A DNA stretch of 64,000 nt from Ditibartonella apis. Lineage in GTDB: Bacteria; Pseudomonadota; Alphaproteobacteria; Rhizobiales; Rhizobiaceae. The stretch is taken from positions 1-64,000 of the forward strand of contig NZ_LXYU01000004.1 in assembly GCF_001952075.1 (NCBI RefSeq). The letters are read 5' to 3'. A program made the position numbers and the translations under genes. The notes beneath the pieces are model-generated. The model searched no databases, was not told where the DNA came from, and was given only the letters and a program-made list of their open reading frames with translations. Positions 47,039 through 55,866 of this stretch are shown here, piece after piece (position 1 is the stretch's first letter; the number at the start of each line of letters is the position of its first letter).

Positions 47039-47757
47039 GCGGATGCCTTTTCATAACAGGCATTGGCACGTTTTTCCATATGACGAATGATGGAAGAAGA
47101 AACGGCCGAAAAGATAAGGTAGATGACGCAGGCAGTCGAATAGAAAAACATCGGTTGTTTTGTTGCTGCAACTGCAAGATTCGTCTGGCGCATCACATCA
47201 ACGAGTGCAATTGTGGATACCAAGGACGTATCTTTGAGAAGTGTCAGCCAATTATTGGAAAGGCCGGGCAGGGCATTGCGTGCGAGTTGCGGTAAAACCA
47301 CGCGGAAAAATGTTGTCGCCGGCGAAAGACTTAAAGCTTTAGCAGCTTCATATTGGCCACTATCCAATACTTTGAAAGCTCCAAGCCAAACCTCGCAAGA
47401 GAAAGCGGCAAAAACCATTCCTAGTGCCAACACACCGGCAAAAAAAGCATTGACAGAAAAGTTTGCCTCGATGTCCAGATGAGCCATCAAAGATTGTACG
47501 AGGGTCTGTAATCCGTAATAGACAAGAAACAATGTCAATAATTCGGGCAATCCGCGGAATATTGCTGAAAATATTGTTGCAACGATCCGGAAAAACTTCA
47601 CATCCGACTGAATCATAAGCGAGCAGATGAGACCGAGGGGAAGTCCCAAAGGTAGACAACAAAGCGCGAGTGACAACGTCACTCCCGCTCCGATAAGCAT
47701 GACCATGCCCCAACCGCCACTGCCAAATGACAGCAATGACAAATATTCAATCATCAA
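47035..47757 (-). CDS. Polar amino acid ABC transporter, permease (HisQ type)
   Basis: This 240-residue inner-membrane permease has a first-helix motif (GAGVTLSLALCCLPLGLPLG) and FRGLPELLTLFLVYYGLQTL. The EAA loop is YEAAKALSLSPATTFFRVVL with LPQLARNALPGLSNNWLTLL. It pairs with the next permease. The gene is second in the operon, 66 bases after the substrate-binding protein gene. Confidence 0.93.
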   Translation of the reverse strand: MMIEYLSLLSFGSGGWGMVMLIGAGVTLSLALCCLPLGLPLGLICSLMIQSDVKFFRIVATIFSAIFRGLPELLTLFLVYYGLQTLVQSLMAHLDIEANFSVNAFFAGVLALGMVFAAFSCEVWLGAFKVLDSGQYEAAKALSLSPATTFFRVVLPQLARNALPGLSNNWLTLLKDTSLVSTIALVDVMRQTNLAVAATKQPMFFYSTACVIYLIFSAVSSSIIRHMEKRANACYEKASA

Positions 47758-47823
47758 TGAACGCTCCGGTTATTCGTTATCAATAGCCGATAGAAAAAAT
47801 TTCAAAACGATTCAACCGGTTAA

Positions 47824-48576
47824 TTAATAAATATCGGATTGAAAATATTTTTTGGCAATTTTGTCATAGGTACCATCGGCACGAATATCATCAATTGCCT
47901 TATTCAGACGATTTTTCAAATCATCCGAGTTTTTGCGAATAGCAATGGAAATAGGCTCTCTTGTGCCTTCAACTTCACCAAGAAGTTTGCAGCAATCCTT
48001 GCCGTCTTTTTCAAGCCAGGTGAGAAGCGGGAATTTATCATGGATGATCGCGTCGAGACGGTGATTGATTAAATCACTATTGGCTTCCTCAGGCGTAGGA
48101 TAAAGCTTCAGATTGGTTCCCTCAGGAGCATAATTATCTTCAGCATAGATCGCCTGTGTTGTACCAGCCTGCGCACCAAGATTTTTACCGTTGAGAGATT
48201 GTGGACTTAGGTCCTTGATATCGGAATCCTTCGGGACAGCAACAGCAAGTGTTGTCGTATAATAGCGGTTTGTGAAATCGACTTTTTGTTTGCGTTCTTC
48301 TGTAGGAACCATTGAAGCAATAATGGCGTCATATTTTTTTGCCAGAAGTCCGGGGATGATTCCTTCCCAGTCTTGCGCTGTAACCGTGCACTCGACTTTC
48401 ATTTTATCGCAAAGTGCATAGGCAATATCGACATCGAAACCATGAAGATTGTTATTGGAGTCAACGTAACTGAACGGCGGATAGGCTCCTTCGGTTGCGA
48501 TACGCAAGTTTTCAGCATGTGCGGAAAAGCTCATCATAAGGCTTCCCAAAACGAGTCCAGCTGCAAGGATTTTCAT
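47824..48576 (-). CDS. Amino acid ABC transporter, periplasmic substrate-binding protein
   Basis: This 250-residue periplasmic binding protein of the lysine/arginine/ornithine or histidine type (SBP family 3) has a signal peptide MKILAAGLVLGSLMMSFSAH (cleaved near AHA-EN), LRIATEGAYPPFSYVDSNNN, GFDVDIAYALCDKMKVECTV, WEGIIPGLLAKKYDAIIASM and the C-terminal DIRADGTYDKIAKKYF. It is the first gene of the operon. Cationic amino acids are the best guess by family, but the embedded D-amino-acid dehydrogenase raises the possibility of D-enantiomers. Confidence 0.92.
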   Translation of the reverse strand: MKILAAGLVLGSLMMSFSAHAENLRIATEGAYPPFSYVDSNNNLHGFDVDIAYALCDKMKVECTVTAQDWEGIIPGLLAKKYDAIIASMVPTEERKQKVDFTNRYYTTTLAVAVPKDSDIKDLSPQSLNGKNLGAQAGTTQAIYAEDNYAPEGTNLKLYPTPEEANSDLINHRLDAIIHDKFPLLTWLEKDGKDCCKLLGEVEGTREPISIAIRKNSDDLKNRLNKAIDDIRADGTYDKIAKKYFQSDIY

Positions 48577-49145
48577 GTTGTACTCCTATTTTATTTTCTG
48601 TTTGAATGGTTCCACCTTGATAGTCTTAACGCTAAGTTGTGAAAAAGGGCAATTTAAAAACATAAATCCACTGATATATCCTTCAAAACCATCATCTTTT
48701 TCTTTCGTGAAATGGCTATTTCTAAAGTTTTTTGTTTCTCCTAATTCTCCTAACATTGTCATCAAGTAGAGATGATAAATGAGCTGGCAGAACATTCCTT
48801 TTGCACCGACAAATCGGAACGCCCAAAAATACTCGCAGCCTAAGTCAGGCGGTAATTGGCGATAAATGCAATCAAAGAGTCGTTATTGTGGTTAGAGCGT
48901 AGTTTTAAAAAGCAATGCTGACGCCTTAGCGCATTGTCGTTGTAGGAACACTAATTAGGGTGACGTTCTGTCAGGCGTGACTTTTGCCTGTTACGTGATA
49001 TCTCGTCTCATTGTGAAAAAGGCCGATATTTTTTAAGAGAGAATGGTGTAATGAAAAAGATATGTCACGAGTAGAAATTCAAGAAAATACGCTAAAGTAT
49101 TTCTCTGAAAGCAGCTATTAGATCTGCCGTGATCAAGTTTACCGA
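48577..49145. other. Upstream region of the amino-acid ABC operon
   Basis: These are 569 noncoding bases between two minus-strand genes. AGGAGTACAAC next to the binding-protein start is its ribosome-binding site. CAGGC...GCCTG with flanking ACGT (around 48963-48996) is a weak inverted repeat. The stretch nearest the LysR gene is AT-rich without ORFs. The operon promoter must lie here. Confidence 0.45.
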
Positions 49146-50069
49146 TTATAGCGTTTTATTATGTTTTTGAATGTCGGAGAGGTTACGGGAATTTTGCCGT
49201 TTTTTTACAAAATCGACCAAAAGTTGCAACGCTTCTTTTCTAATGGTTTTGCGATAGACAAACTCGAAATCGTATTGCCCGGAAAGTGATGGATGTTCGT
49301 CGAGCCGAATTCCGACTGGGCAATTATAGCGCGAAATACTGGAAATGAACGTATAGCCAAGTCCGCTTAAAACCATTCCCAGACATGCATTGAAATCGGT
49401 TGCACATGTAACAATGCGAGGCCGGAAATTGGCCTTACGACATTCGGCAAATAGAAAATCGTAGAATTCAGGTGACATTTCTCGCGGGAAAAATAAACAT
49501 TTTTGCTGTTCGAGTGATTGCAGGTCTTTTTTGTTTTTAAAAATATTATTTTCAAAATTGCAGGCAATCAAAAGCCGGCATTTGTCAAGAAAAATACCTT
49601 CTTTTGTCGTATCTGCCTTGAGGCGCCATGCCATGAAACCGGCATCAAGTGTTCCGTTGGTCAATCTTTCGGATTGACCAACAGCAAGCGTTGGTTCCAG
49701 AGAAAGGTTTATGTCGGGATAGCACTTGCAAAAATCTCTGATAATTCCAACGACGATCGGATTCCACGTATAGGTAGGAGCAATGCCGATATGAAGCGTT
49801 TCCTTGATGCCGCTTGCTCTTTTGACATTTGTAATCGCAAGATTGAGCGCTTGTAAAATAGTTGAACTATCTTGCAAAAGTTGTTCACCGGCTTTGGTGA
49901 GTTCGATGCCTTTTTGACGTCTGATGAAAAGCCTTGCTCCCAGATGTCTTTCCAGTTCTTTGATCTGGCGGCTCAGCGCCGGTTGAACGATAAAGAGGTG
50001 TCTTGCTGCCTCGGAGATGCTGCCATATTGGGCAATCGCCTGAAAGTATCGGATCTGTTTGATATCCAA
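49146..50069 (-). CDS. LysR family transcriptional regulator
   Basis: This 307-residue regulator starts MDIKQIRYFQAIAQYGSISE, then AARHLFIVQPALSRQIKELE and RHLGARLFIRRQKGIELTKA (winged helix). The effector-binding domain follows (IGIAPTYTWNPIVVGIIRDF). It is divergent from the MHS transporter and M20 hydrolase genes and probably controls them; LysR proteins usually regulate the adjacent divergent operon. It resembles CynR/NAC-type regulators only in general form. Confidence 0.92.
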   Translation of the reverse strand: MDIKQIRYFQAIAQYGSISEAARHLFIVQPALSRQIKELERHLGARLFIRRQKGIELTKAGEQLLQDSSTILQALNLAITNVKRASGIKETLHIGIAPTYTWNPIVVGIIRDFCKCYPDINLSLEPTLAVGQSERLTNGTLDAGFMAWRLKADTTKEGIFLDKCRLLIACNFENNIFKNKKDLQSLEQQKCLFFPREMSPEFYDFLFAECRKANFRPRIVTCATDFNACLGMVLSGLGYTFISSISRYNCPVGIRLDEHPSLSGQYDFEFVYRKTIRKEALQLLVDFVKKRQNSRNLSDIQKHNKTL

Positions 50070-50137
50070 TATTGACTATCCTTTTTTATGAAATACTTAC
50101 CCGATTAGCTTCGCGAAAATTAAAAGTCCATACCTAT

Positions 50138-50166
50138 TTGTTATGGTTCTTATCATAAAATAACAA
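50138..50166. promoter_or_regulatory. Candidate LysR operator in the divergent promoter
   Basis: A nested dyad has outer arms TTGTTAT (50138-50144) and ATAACAA (50160-50166) and inner arms TTATG (50141-50145) and CATAA (50154-50158). It lies between the LysR start (50069) and the transporter start (50226). LysR proteins bind interrupted dyads of this size; the assignment is inference. Confidence 0.5.
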
Positions 50167-50225
50167 TCGAGGATTGTTTGTCTTTTCGTTACTCTACCAC
50201 AAGTATCTAGTTTCAAGGAGAATCC

Positions 50226-51530
50226 ATGCAAAACGCCCAAGTTCAGGACGAACATTCGACAGGAAAAGAGACTAAAATCGTTTCGAGGAAAGTCATTATT
50301 GCTGCCGTTATGGGTGGCATGCTCGAATGGTATGATTTCGGTGCCTATGCACTTTTTGCCTATGTCATTTCCGACCAGTTTTTTCCGACGGGCAATGCAA
50401 CGGTATCGATGCTACTCACCTTTATCACTTTTGCCATTGGCTTTTTGACGCGTCCGCTCGGAGCTATAGTTCTTGGTATCTATTCTGACAGAATTGGACG
50501 GAAATCGGCACTTTCGCTGACGATGATTCTAATGGCTATCGGCATGGGAATTATTGCAATATGCCCGACCTATGCTGAGATCGGCATATTCGCGCCGGTC
50601 ATTATTGTCATTGCCAGATTGATACAAGGCATCTCGGCGGGAGGGGAAATCGGTTCGGCATTATCGATCCTCGTTGAAACAGCACCGGCAAACAAACGGG
50701 GCCAATATGCTGCATGGCAACAGGTCAGTCAGACGGGTGCATTTCTTGTGGCTGGTATCATAGGCTGGGTAATTACGGCGTTTCTGCCGCGCGAAGATGT
50801 TGCACTCTGGGGCTGGCGCGTGGCATTTGCCTTTGGCATGCTGGTTGCTCCTGTGGGATTTTATGTTCGTCGACAAATTGACGAATCACCGGAATTTTTG
50901 GCCGAGCAGGGCAAAAGCATCAAAGAACATGTACCTTTTGCCATTTTGCTCAAAAATAGCTGGAAACCGTTATTGATAGGTATCGGCATTGTTATGATCT
51001 GGACGGTGACGAGCAAGACTGCAAGCTCCTTTATGGCAACTTATGCCATCAACAATTTGCATATGGCTTTAACGTCTCCTTATCTCGGTATGATCGTGGT
51101 GGGCGTTGTTTTATTGTTCTGTCCACTGGTTGGGGCATGGTCGGATAAGATAGGACGGCGTCCGATTATGATTGGAGCGGCCATCGCCATTCTGATTTTT
51201 GCCTATCCGTCATTCTGGATATTATCTGCCTATCCGAACGTATGGGTGCTTATCGGTCAACAATTTTTTTATGCAGTTCTGATGGTGCTTTATACCGCTC
51301 CCGCTTCAGCGGCCTTGTCGGAACTCTTCCCGACGGCTTTCCGGTCTTCGGGAATTGCACTTTCCTACAATATCGCGGTCACAATATTCGGTGGTTTTTC
51401 TGCAGCAATATCCACCGCTCTTATAGGCATGACGGGAGACAATCGTGCTATTGCCTATTATATCATGTTCGCTGCTTTTGCGAGTATCATTGCACTTTTA
51501 TATTCTGGTAAAATATCGAAATTGAAATAG
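50226..51530 (+). CDS. MFS transporter, metabolite:H+ symporter (MHS) family
   Basis: This is a 434-residue twelve-helix carrier. GGMLEWYDFGAYALFAYVIS, FLTRPLGAIVLGIYSDRIGR (loop 2-3 motif) and RLIQGISAGGEIGSALSILV mark the MHS group, with a second-half SDKIGRRPIMIG copy. Members carry organic acids such as citrate, tricarballylate or aromatic acids. It is co-directional with an M20 hydrolase after a 51-base gap, suggesting import of an N-acylated amino acid or similar conjugate that the hydrolase then cleaves (inference). AAGGAGAATCC precedes ATG 50226. Confidence 0.9.
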   Translation: MQNAQVQDEHSTGKETKIVSRKVIIAAVMGGMLEWYDFGAYALFAYVISDQFFPTGNATVSMLLTFITFAIGFLTRPLGAIVLGIYSDRIGRKSALSLTMILMAIGMGIIAICPTYAEIGIFAPVIIVIARLIQGISAGGEIGSALSILVETAPANKRGQYAAWQQVSQTGAFLVAGIIGWVITAFLPREDVALWGWRVAFAFGMLVAPVGFYVRRQIDESPEFLAEQGKSIKEHVPFAILLKNSWKPLLIGIGIVMIWTVTSKTASSFMATYAINNLHMALTSPYLGMIVVGVVLLFCPLVGAWSDKIGRRPIMIGAAIAILIFAYPSFWILSAYPNVWVLIGQQFFYAVLMVLYTAPASAALSELFPTAFRSSGIALSYNIAVTIFGGFSAAISTALIGMTGDNRAIAYYIMFAAFASIIALLYSGKISKLK

Positions 51531-51539
51531 GAGAAAAAT

Positions 51540-51569
51540 CCGGTGTGCCTCGCAAGAAAGGCACACCGG
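51540..51569 (+). repeat. Perfect ten-base hairpin at the MHS-M20 gene junction
   Basis: CCGGTGTGCC (51540-51549) and GGCACACCGG (51560-51569) are exact inverted copies with a ten-base loop. It follows the transporter stop (51528-51530) by nine bases and precedes ATG 51582 by twelve. It would form a stable intercistronic RNA hairpin. Confidence 0.75.
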
Positions 51570-51581
51570 CTGAAATTGAAA

Positions 51582-52748
51582 ATGATAGAAGATAGTCGTG
51601 AAGTTGCTAGTGCCATCAACGCTTATTTACCCGAGATGATGGAACTGAGGCATCAAATTCACTCCAATCCTGAAACCGGATTTGAAGAAAAGGCAACATC
51701 TGCCATCGTCAGCAAATTGTTGCAGGAATGGGGATATGATGTTTCGCACCTTGCCGGAACCGGCATTGTGGCAACTTTAAAAGCGGGGAACGGTATAAAA
51801 ACATTGGGGTTACGTGCCGATATGGATGCTTTGCCGGTCAATGAACAGACCGGCTTGTCCTATGCCAGTAAAAACTCCGGAAAGATGCATGCCTGCGGTC
51901 ATGACGGGCACACGTCAAGCCTGTTGACGGCTGCCCGTTATCTGGCACGCACGAAACAATTTTCCGGTACAGTCAATCTTATTTTTCAACCGGCTGAAGA
52001 GGGCTTAGGCGGAGCCCGGCGTATGGTTGAAGAGGGAATTTTTGAAAAATTTCCATGTGATGCTATCTTCGGATACCACAATGTTCCGGGTGTACCGGCC
52101 GGAAATTTCTGCTTCATTCCGGGTGCTGCAACTGCGGCTTCGGATCGCGCACGGATTGTCGTCAAAGGAAAAAGCGGCCATGGTGCCCAGCCTGAAACAG
52201 CAATCGACCCGATTGTTGTCGGTGCTGCAATTGTCAGTTCATTGCAAACTATTGTTTCGCGTAATGTTACAGCGTTGAAGCCAGCTGTTGTGACCGTTGC
52301 AAGTTTCCATGCGGGTGAAGCTTACAATATCATTCCTGCAACGGCAGAATTGAAACTCACTATCAGAAGCTATGACGAAACAACGCGCAATCTTCTTGAA
52401 AAACGTGTAAGGGAAATTGCGGAATATCAGGCAGATGTCTTCGGGGCAAAATGTGAAATAGATTATTTCCACCTTAACCCTGCCTGCCAAAACAATAGAG
52501 AACTGACTGCTTTTGCCCGTAGTGTGGCCGAGGAGGCATTCGGTAAATCTGCCATAGAAGACCGCTCACAACCTTTCACGTTCAGTGAAGATTTTTCTTA
52601 TATGCTGCAGAAAAAGCAGGGCTGTTATCTCTTTATCGGTAATGGCAATACTGCAAACCTTCACAGCGACCATTATAATTTTAATGACGACCTGTTGTTG
52701 CGGGCAAGTACCTTTTGGGTGCGTCTGGTTGAAAGTTATCTCTGCTAG
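51582..52748 (+). CDS. M20 family amidohydrolase (hippurate hydrolase / N-acyl amino acid amidohydrolase type)
   Basis: This 388-residue metal-dependent aminoacylase or hippuricase has MELRHQIHSNPETGFEEKAT, the metal-site HACGHDGH near residues 103-110, the catalytic FQPAEEG (Glu139-Glu140), FGYHNVPGVPAGNF, and a dimerisation domain with GKSGHGAQPETAIDPIVVGA. Such enzymes cleave N-acyl, N-acetyl or N-benzoyl amino acids. A GTG at 51543 in the same frame has a better ribosome-binding site (AGGAG), but using it would place the start inside the hairpin. ATG 51582 gives the normal family length, so it is preferred with some doubt. Confidence 0.88.
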   Translation: MIEDSREVASAINAYLPEMMELRHQIHSNPETGFEEKATSAIVSKLLQEWGYDVSHLAGTGIVATLKAGNGIKTLGLRADMDALPVNEQTGLSYASKNSGKMHACGHDGHTSSLLTAARYLARTKQFSGTVNLIFQPAEEGLGGARRMVEEGIFEKFPCDAIFGYHNVPGVPAGNFCFIPGAATAASDRARIVVKGKSGHGAQPETAIDPIVVGAAIVSSLQTIVSRNVTALKPAVVTVASFHAGEAYNIIPATAELKLTIRSYDETTRNLLEKRVREIAEYQADVFGAKCEIDYFHLNPACQNNRELTAFARSVAEEAFGKSAIEDRSQPFTFSEDFSYMLQKKQGCYLFIGNGNTANLHSDHYNFNDDLLLRASTFWVRLVESYLC

Positions 52749-53265
52749 AGCGAAAAGATTAGGTTGGTAGGCGCGTTTATTCAATGAGACCGGTCAAGTT
52801 TGCCACACCTTATTCTTGGAAATAATTAGAGAACCAAAAACCTTTCAAAATTTCGATTCCGACAGTTTTTTATAGCTACCGGAATCGAAAATAATGACGT
52901 GTTCGAACATTCCGCCCGATCGCTGTCGAACGTGGTTATAGCGGCAGTGGAAGCTCTAAAGCCGGAATTCTAAGAAAGTCTGTTTTATCTGCGAATTTTT
53001 TTAAAGTTGTTAGCTTCCGGATGATAGTTCTGAAAAAGCGTTTCGAATGAAGGTGTTATGGAACCTACATGATTCAACACTTGAAAATGTTTTGGAATCG
53101 CGTGACAGATTAATCGTTAAAATTCTCTCCAAACAGCGGCGCAGAAGTTTAGGCGTTCCAAAACGGAAAAATACGCTTCTCTAACGTGATTTATTGTTGA
53201 AAGAGGTAAGTTCGGGGCGGCGACGGCTATTTCCTTGATTGCAAAGAATCTGCTAATGAAAAGCC
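52749..53265. other. Noncoding region between the M20 hydrolase and thyA
   Basis: These 517 bases are without a supported ORF. The most notable element is a perfect eleven-base inverted repeat, TTTCGATTCCG/CGGAATCGAAA, at 52851-52861 and 52880-52890 with an 18-base loop. It may end the upstream operon. The right part presumably carries the thyA promoter. Confidence 0.5.
52851..52890. repeat. Perfect eleven-base inverted repeat
   Basis: The arms 52851-52861 and 52880-52890 match exactly (TTTCGATTCCG / CGGAATCGAAA) around an 18-base loop containing TTTTTT. It lies about 100 bases after the M20 hydrolase stop. A terminator role is uncertain because no T run follows the stem. Confidence 0.6.
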
Positions 53266-54060
53266 ATGAAAAATTATCTCGACCTTTTATCTTATGTTCT
53301 GGAACATGGCGTTGACCGGTCCGATCGTACCGGAACGGGCACGCGTTCGATATTTGGCTACCAGATGCGGTTTGATCTATCCAAAGGCTTTCCGCTTTTG
53401 ACCACGAAGAAGCTTCATGTTCGCTCGATCATCTATGAGCTGTTATGGTTTTTACGTGGTGACACCAATATCAAATGGTTGAACGATCACGGCGTTTCTA
53501 TCTGGAACGAGTGGGCTGATAAAAATGGTGATCTCGGGCCTGTTTACGGGTATCAATGGCGGTCTTGGCCGGCTCCTGACGGACGTCATATCGACCAGAT
53601 TGCCAAGGTCGTCGAGATGATCGCCAAAACACCTTATTCCCGTCGACTTATTGTTTCAGCGTGGAATCCCGCATTGGTTGATGAAATGGCCTTGCCACCG
53701 TGCCATTGCATGTTCCAGTTTTATGTTGCCGATGGAAAATTGTCGTGTCAGCTTTATCAGCGGTCAGCAGATATATTTCTGGGTGTGCCTTTCAATATTG
53801 CCTCATATGCTTTGCTCACCATGATGATTGCCCAAGTTACAGGACTGAAGGCCGGAGATTTTGTCCACACTTTTGGCGATGCCCACCTTTATTCTAACCA
53901 TTTTGAACAGGCAAAGTTGCAGCTTACACGTAAACCATTACCGTTGCCGACGATGAAACTCAATCCGGATGTCAAGGATCTGTTCAAATTCGAATATGAG
54001 GATTTTACACTTGAAAACTATGTAGCAGCTCCGCACATAAAAGCACCGGTGGCTGTATAA
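53266..54060 (+). CDS. thyA: Thymidylate synthase
   Basis: This enzyme methylates dUMP to dTMP using methylene-tetrahydrofolate. The 264-residue product is classic Thy[48 protein letters not shown], and the active-site Cys146 in [20 protein letters not shown]. It overlaps folA by one base (TAATG), so dTMP synthesis and folate recycling are coupled. Confidence 0.98.
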   Translation: MKNYLDLLSYVLEHGVDRSDRTGTGTRSIFGYQMRFDLSKGFPLLTTKKLHVRSIIYELLWFLRGDTNIKWLNDHGVSIWNEWADKNGDLGPVYGYQWRSWPAPDGRHIDQIAKVVEMIAKTPYSRRLIVSAWNPALVDEMALPPCHCMFQFYVADGKLSCQLYQRSADIFLGVPFNIASYALLTMMIAQVTGLKAGDFVHTFGDAHLYSNHFEQAKLQLTRKPLPLPTMKLNPDVKDLFKFEYEDFTLENYVAAPHIKAPVAV

Positions 54061-54566
54061 TGACAACGATCAGTCTCATTGTTGCTGTTGCCGAAAATGG
54101 TGTTATCGGTCGTGATGGAACGATGCCATGGAGATTGTCGACCGATTTGAAGAGATTCAAATCGATTACCGTCGGTCATCCAGTTATTATGGGGCGAAAA
54201 ACATGGGATTCTTTAAAAAAACCGCTGCCGGAACGGGCAAATATTATCATCACCCGTGACAAGTCTTTTTCGCGCGAGGGCGCGATTGTTGCCCACTCTT
54301 TTTCCGAAGCTCGAAAATTGGCTGAAGAAGAAGCAGTGAAAGCCGAAACGGATGAGATATTTGTTATTGGCGGTGGGGCAATTTTCAAAGATGCATTGCC
54401 TTTCGCCGATCGTATGTATGTTACGGAAATATTGTCGTCAGTGGAGGGGGATACATTTTTTCCGCCTTTCAATCCGGAAAACTGGCGGGCATTATCCAGC
54501 GAAATGGTGCCGGAAGGGCTAAAAGACACATTTCCTACAAGATTTGTCGTTTATGAACGCCAATAA
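54060..54566 (+). CDS. folA: Dihydrofolate reductase
   Basis: DHFR regenerates tetrahydrofolate from the dihydrofolate made by ThyA. The 168-residue product has ISLIVAVAENGVIGRDGTMP then WRLSTDLKRFK, with the Trp-Arg and Asp positions of the active site. GHPVIMGRKTWDSL and IFVIGGGAIFKDALPFADRM complete the fold. The start overlaps the thyA stop. Confidence 0.97.
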   Translation: MTTISLIVAVAENGVIGRDGTMPWRLSTDLKRFKSITVGHPVIMGRKTWDSLKKPLPERANIIITRDKSFSREGAIVAHSFSEARKLAEEEAVKAETDEIFVIGGGAIFKDALPFADRMYVTEILSSVEGDTFFPPFNPENWRALSSEMVPEGLKDTFPTRFVVYERQ

Positions 54567-54678
54567 GCTTTAAAAAAAAGACAAAAGGTCGATCATTGCG
54601 TTGAAACGCGCTGTCGACATCCCTATAAAAGAGAAATTAAAAATATTGCGCAAGTGTTGCGTAGAGCAAGAGGTGATT

Positions 54679-55866
54679 ATGCCCTGGAGCAATCAGAATG
54701 GCGGCGGCCCATGGGGAGGCGGCGGAAATAATGGTGGAAGCCCCTGGAGTAGTGGCGGAAACGACAACGGGAATAATAAAAATCCGTGGGGCAAAAAACC
54801 GCTCGGTTCGGGCGGCAATGGCGGCGGCAATAATGGTGGTAACGGTCCGGATATAGACGATATCTTGCGTAAAGGTCAGGATACGCTCAAGCAGTTCGGC
54901 GGTGGCGCTATCGTACTTGTTGTGATTATCGTCGCAATCATATTTTGGCTGTTCCAGTGTTTCTATATCGTCCAGCAAAATGAACAAGCCGTTGAACTGA
55001 GGTTCGGCGTACCGAAGCCCGGTATTATCAATGACGGTCTTCATTTCCATTTTTGGCCGATTGAAAATTATTTGAAAGTACCACTCACGGAAAAATCGAT
55101 TGCCATTGGCGGTAAGCCCGGGCAGACACAACAGAGCGATGGTTTGATGTTATCAAGCGACCAGAATATCGTCTATGTCAATTTTTCTGTATATTATCGC
55201 ATTTCCGATCCGAGCAAATATCTCTTCAATGTCAATGAACAGGAAGGCACTGTGCGCCAGGTTGCAGAAAGTGCCATGCGCGAAGTTATCGGACGCCGCC
55301 CGGTTGATGATGTTCTGCGTGACAAGAAAGAGGAAGTCGCCGATAACGTGAAAAAGATTATCCAGTCGACAGCCGATAAATATCAAGTTGGCGTACAGAT
55401 CAATCGTGTTTCTATAAGTGAGGCCGCTCCGCCGACGAAAGTTGCTGCAGCCTTCAATTCAGTCCAGCAGGCTGAACAGGAACGTGGACGTATGATCGAA
55501 GAGGGTAATCGCGTACGTTTCAAGAAATTGGGGCAGGCCAATGGTGAGGCCTCGAAGGCACGCGAAGTCGCCAAGGGCGAAAAAGCCCAGATGATTGAAG
55601 AGGCAAAGGGGCGTGCAGAACGTTTTGAAGCGATCTCGCACGAGGCAGCTGTAGCCCCCGAGGCCAGCCGGTACCGTCTCTATATGGAAACAATAGGAAA
55701 CATTCTCAATACACCGGATAAACTGGTGCTTGACCAGAAGAACGGTGGACCCGTTTCCTATTTGCCTTTGAGCGAATTGATGTCGGTTCAAAATCGGTCT
55801 TCAACAACTTCCACGGCGGCAAAGCCAACCCAATCTGGCTCTGATACCACAGGAGGGCAGCAATAA
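54679..55866 (+). CDS. hflK: FtsH protease activity modulator HflK
   Basis: HflK forms with HflC the large membrane cage that surrounds and modulates FtsH. The 395-residue product begins MPWSNQNGGGPWGGGGNNGG, the Gly/Asn/Trp-rich cytoplasmic N terminus of HflK. One membrane helix follows at about residues 75-95, then the SPFH domain (CFYIVQQNEQAVELRFGVPK, VYVNFSVYYRISDPSKYLFN) and a helical arm rich in Ala/Glu. ATG 54679 is preceded by AGAGGTGATT; an in-frame TTG at 54601 is rejected. The stop overlaps the hflC start by one base. Confidence 0.95.
   Translation: MPWSNQNGGGPWGGGGNNGGSPWSSGGNDNGNNKNPWGKKPLGSGGNGGGNNGGNGPDIDDILRKGQDTLKQFGGGAIVLVVIIVAIIFWLFQCFYIVQQNEQAVELRFGVPKPGIINDGLHFHFWPIENYLKVPLTEKSIAIGGKPGQTQQSDGLMLSSDQNIVYVNFSVYYRISDPSKYLFNVNEQEGTVRQVAESAMREVIGRRPVDDVLRDKKEEVADNVKKIIQSTADKYQVGVQINRVSISEAAPPTKVAAAFNSVQQAEQERGRMIEEGNRVRFKKLGQANGEASKAREVAKGEKAQMIEEAKGRAERFEAISHEAAVAPEASRYRLYMETIGNILNTPDKLVLDQKNGGPVSYLPLSELMSVQNRSSTTSTAAKPTQSGSDTTGGQQ

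Noticed and set aside
54679-54850. GGC/GGT/AAT-rich low-complexity repeat
   Set aside because: It encodes the usual Gly/Asn-rich N terminus of HflK and is not a mobile or tandem element.
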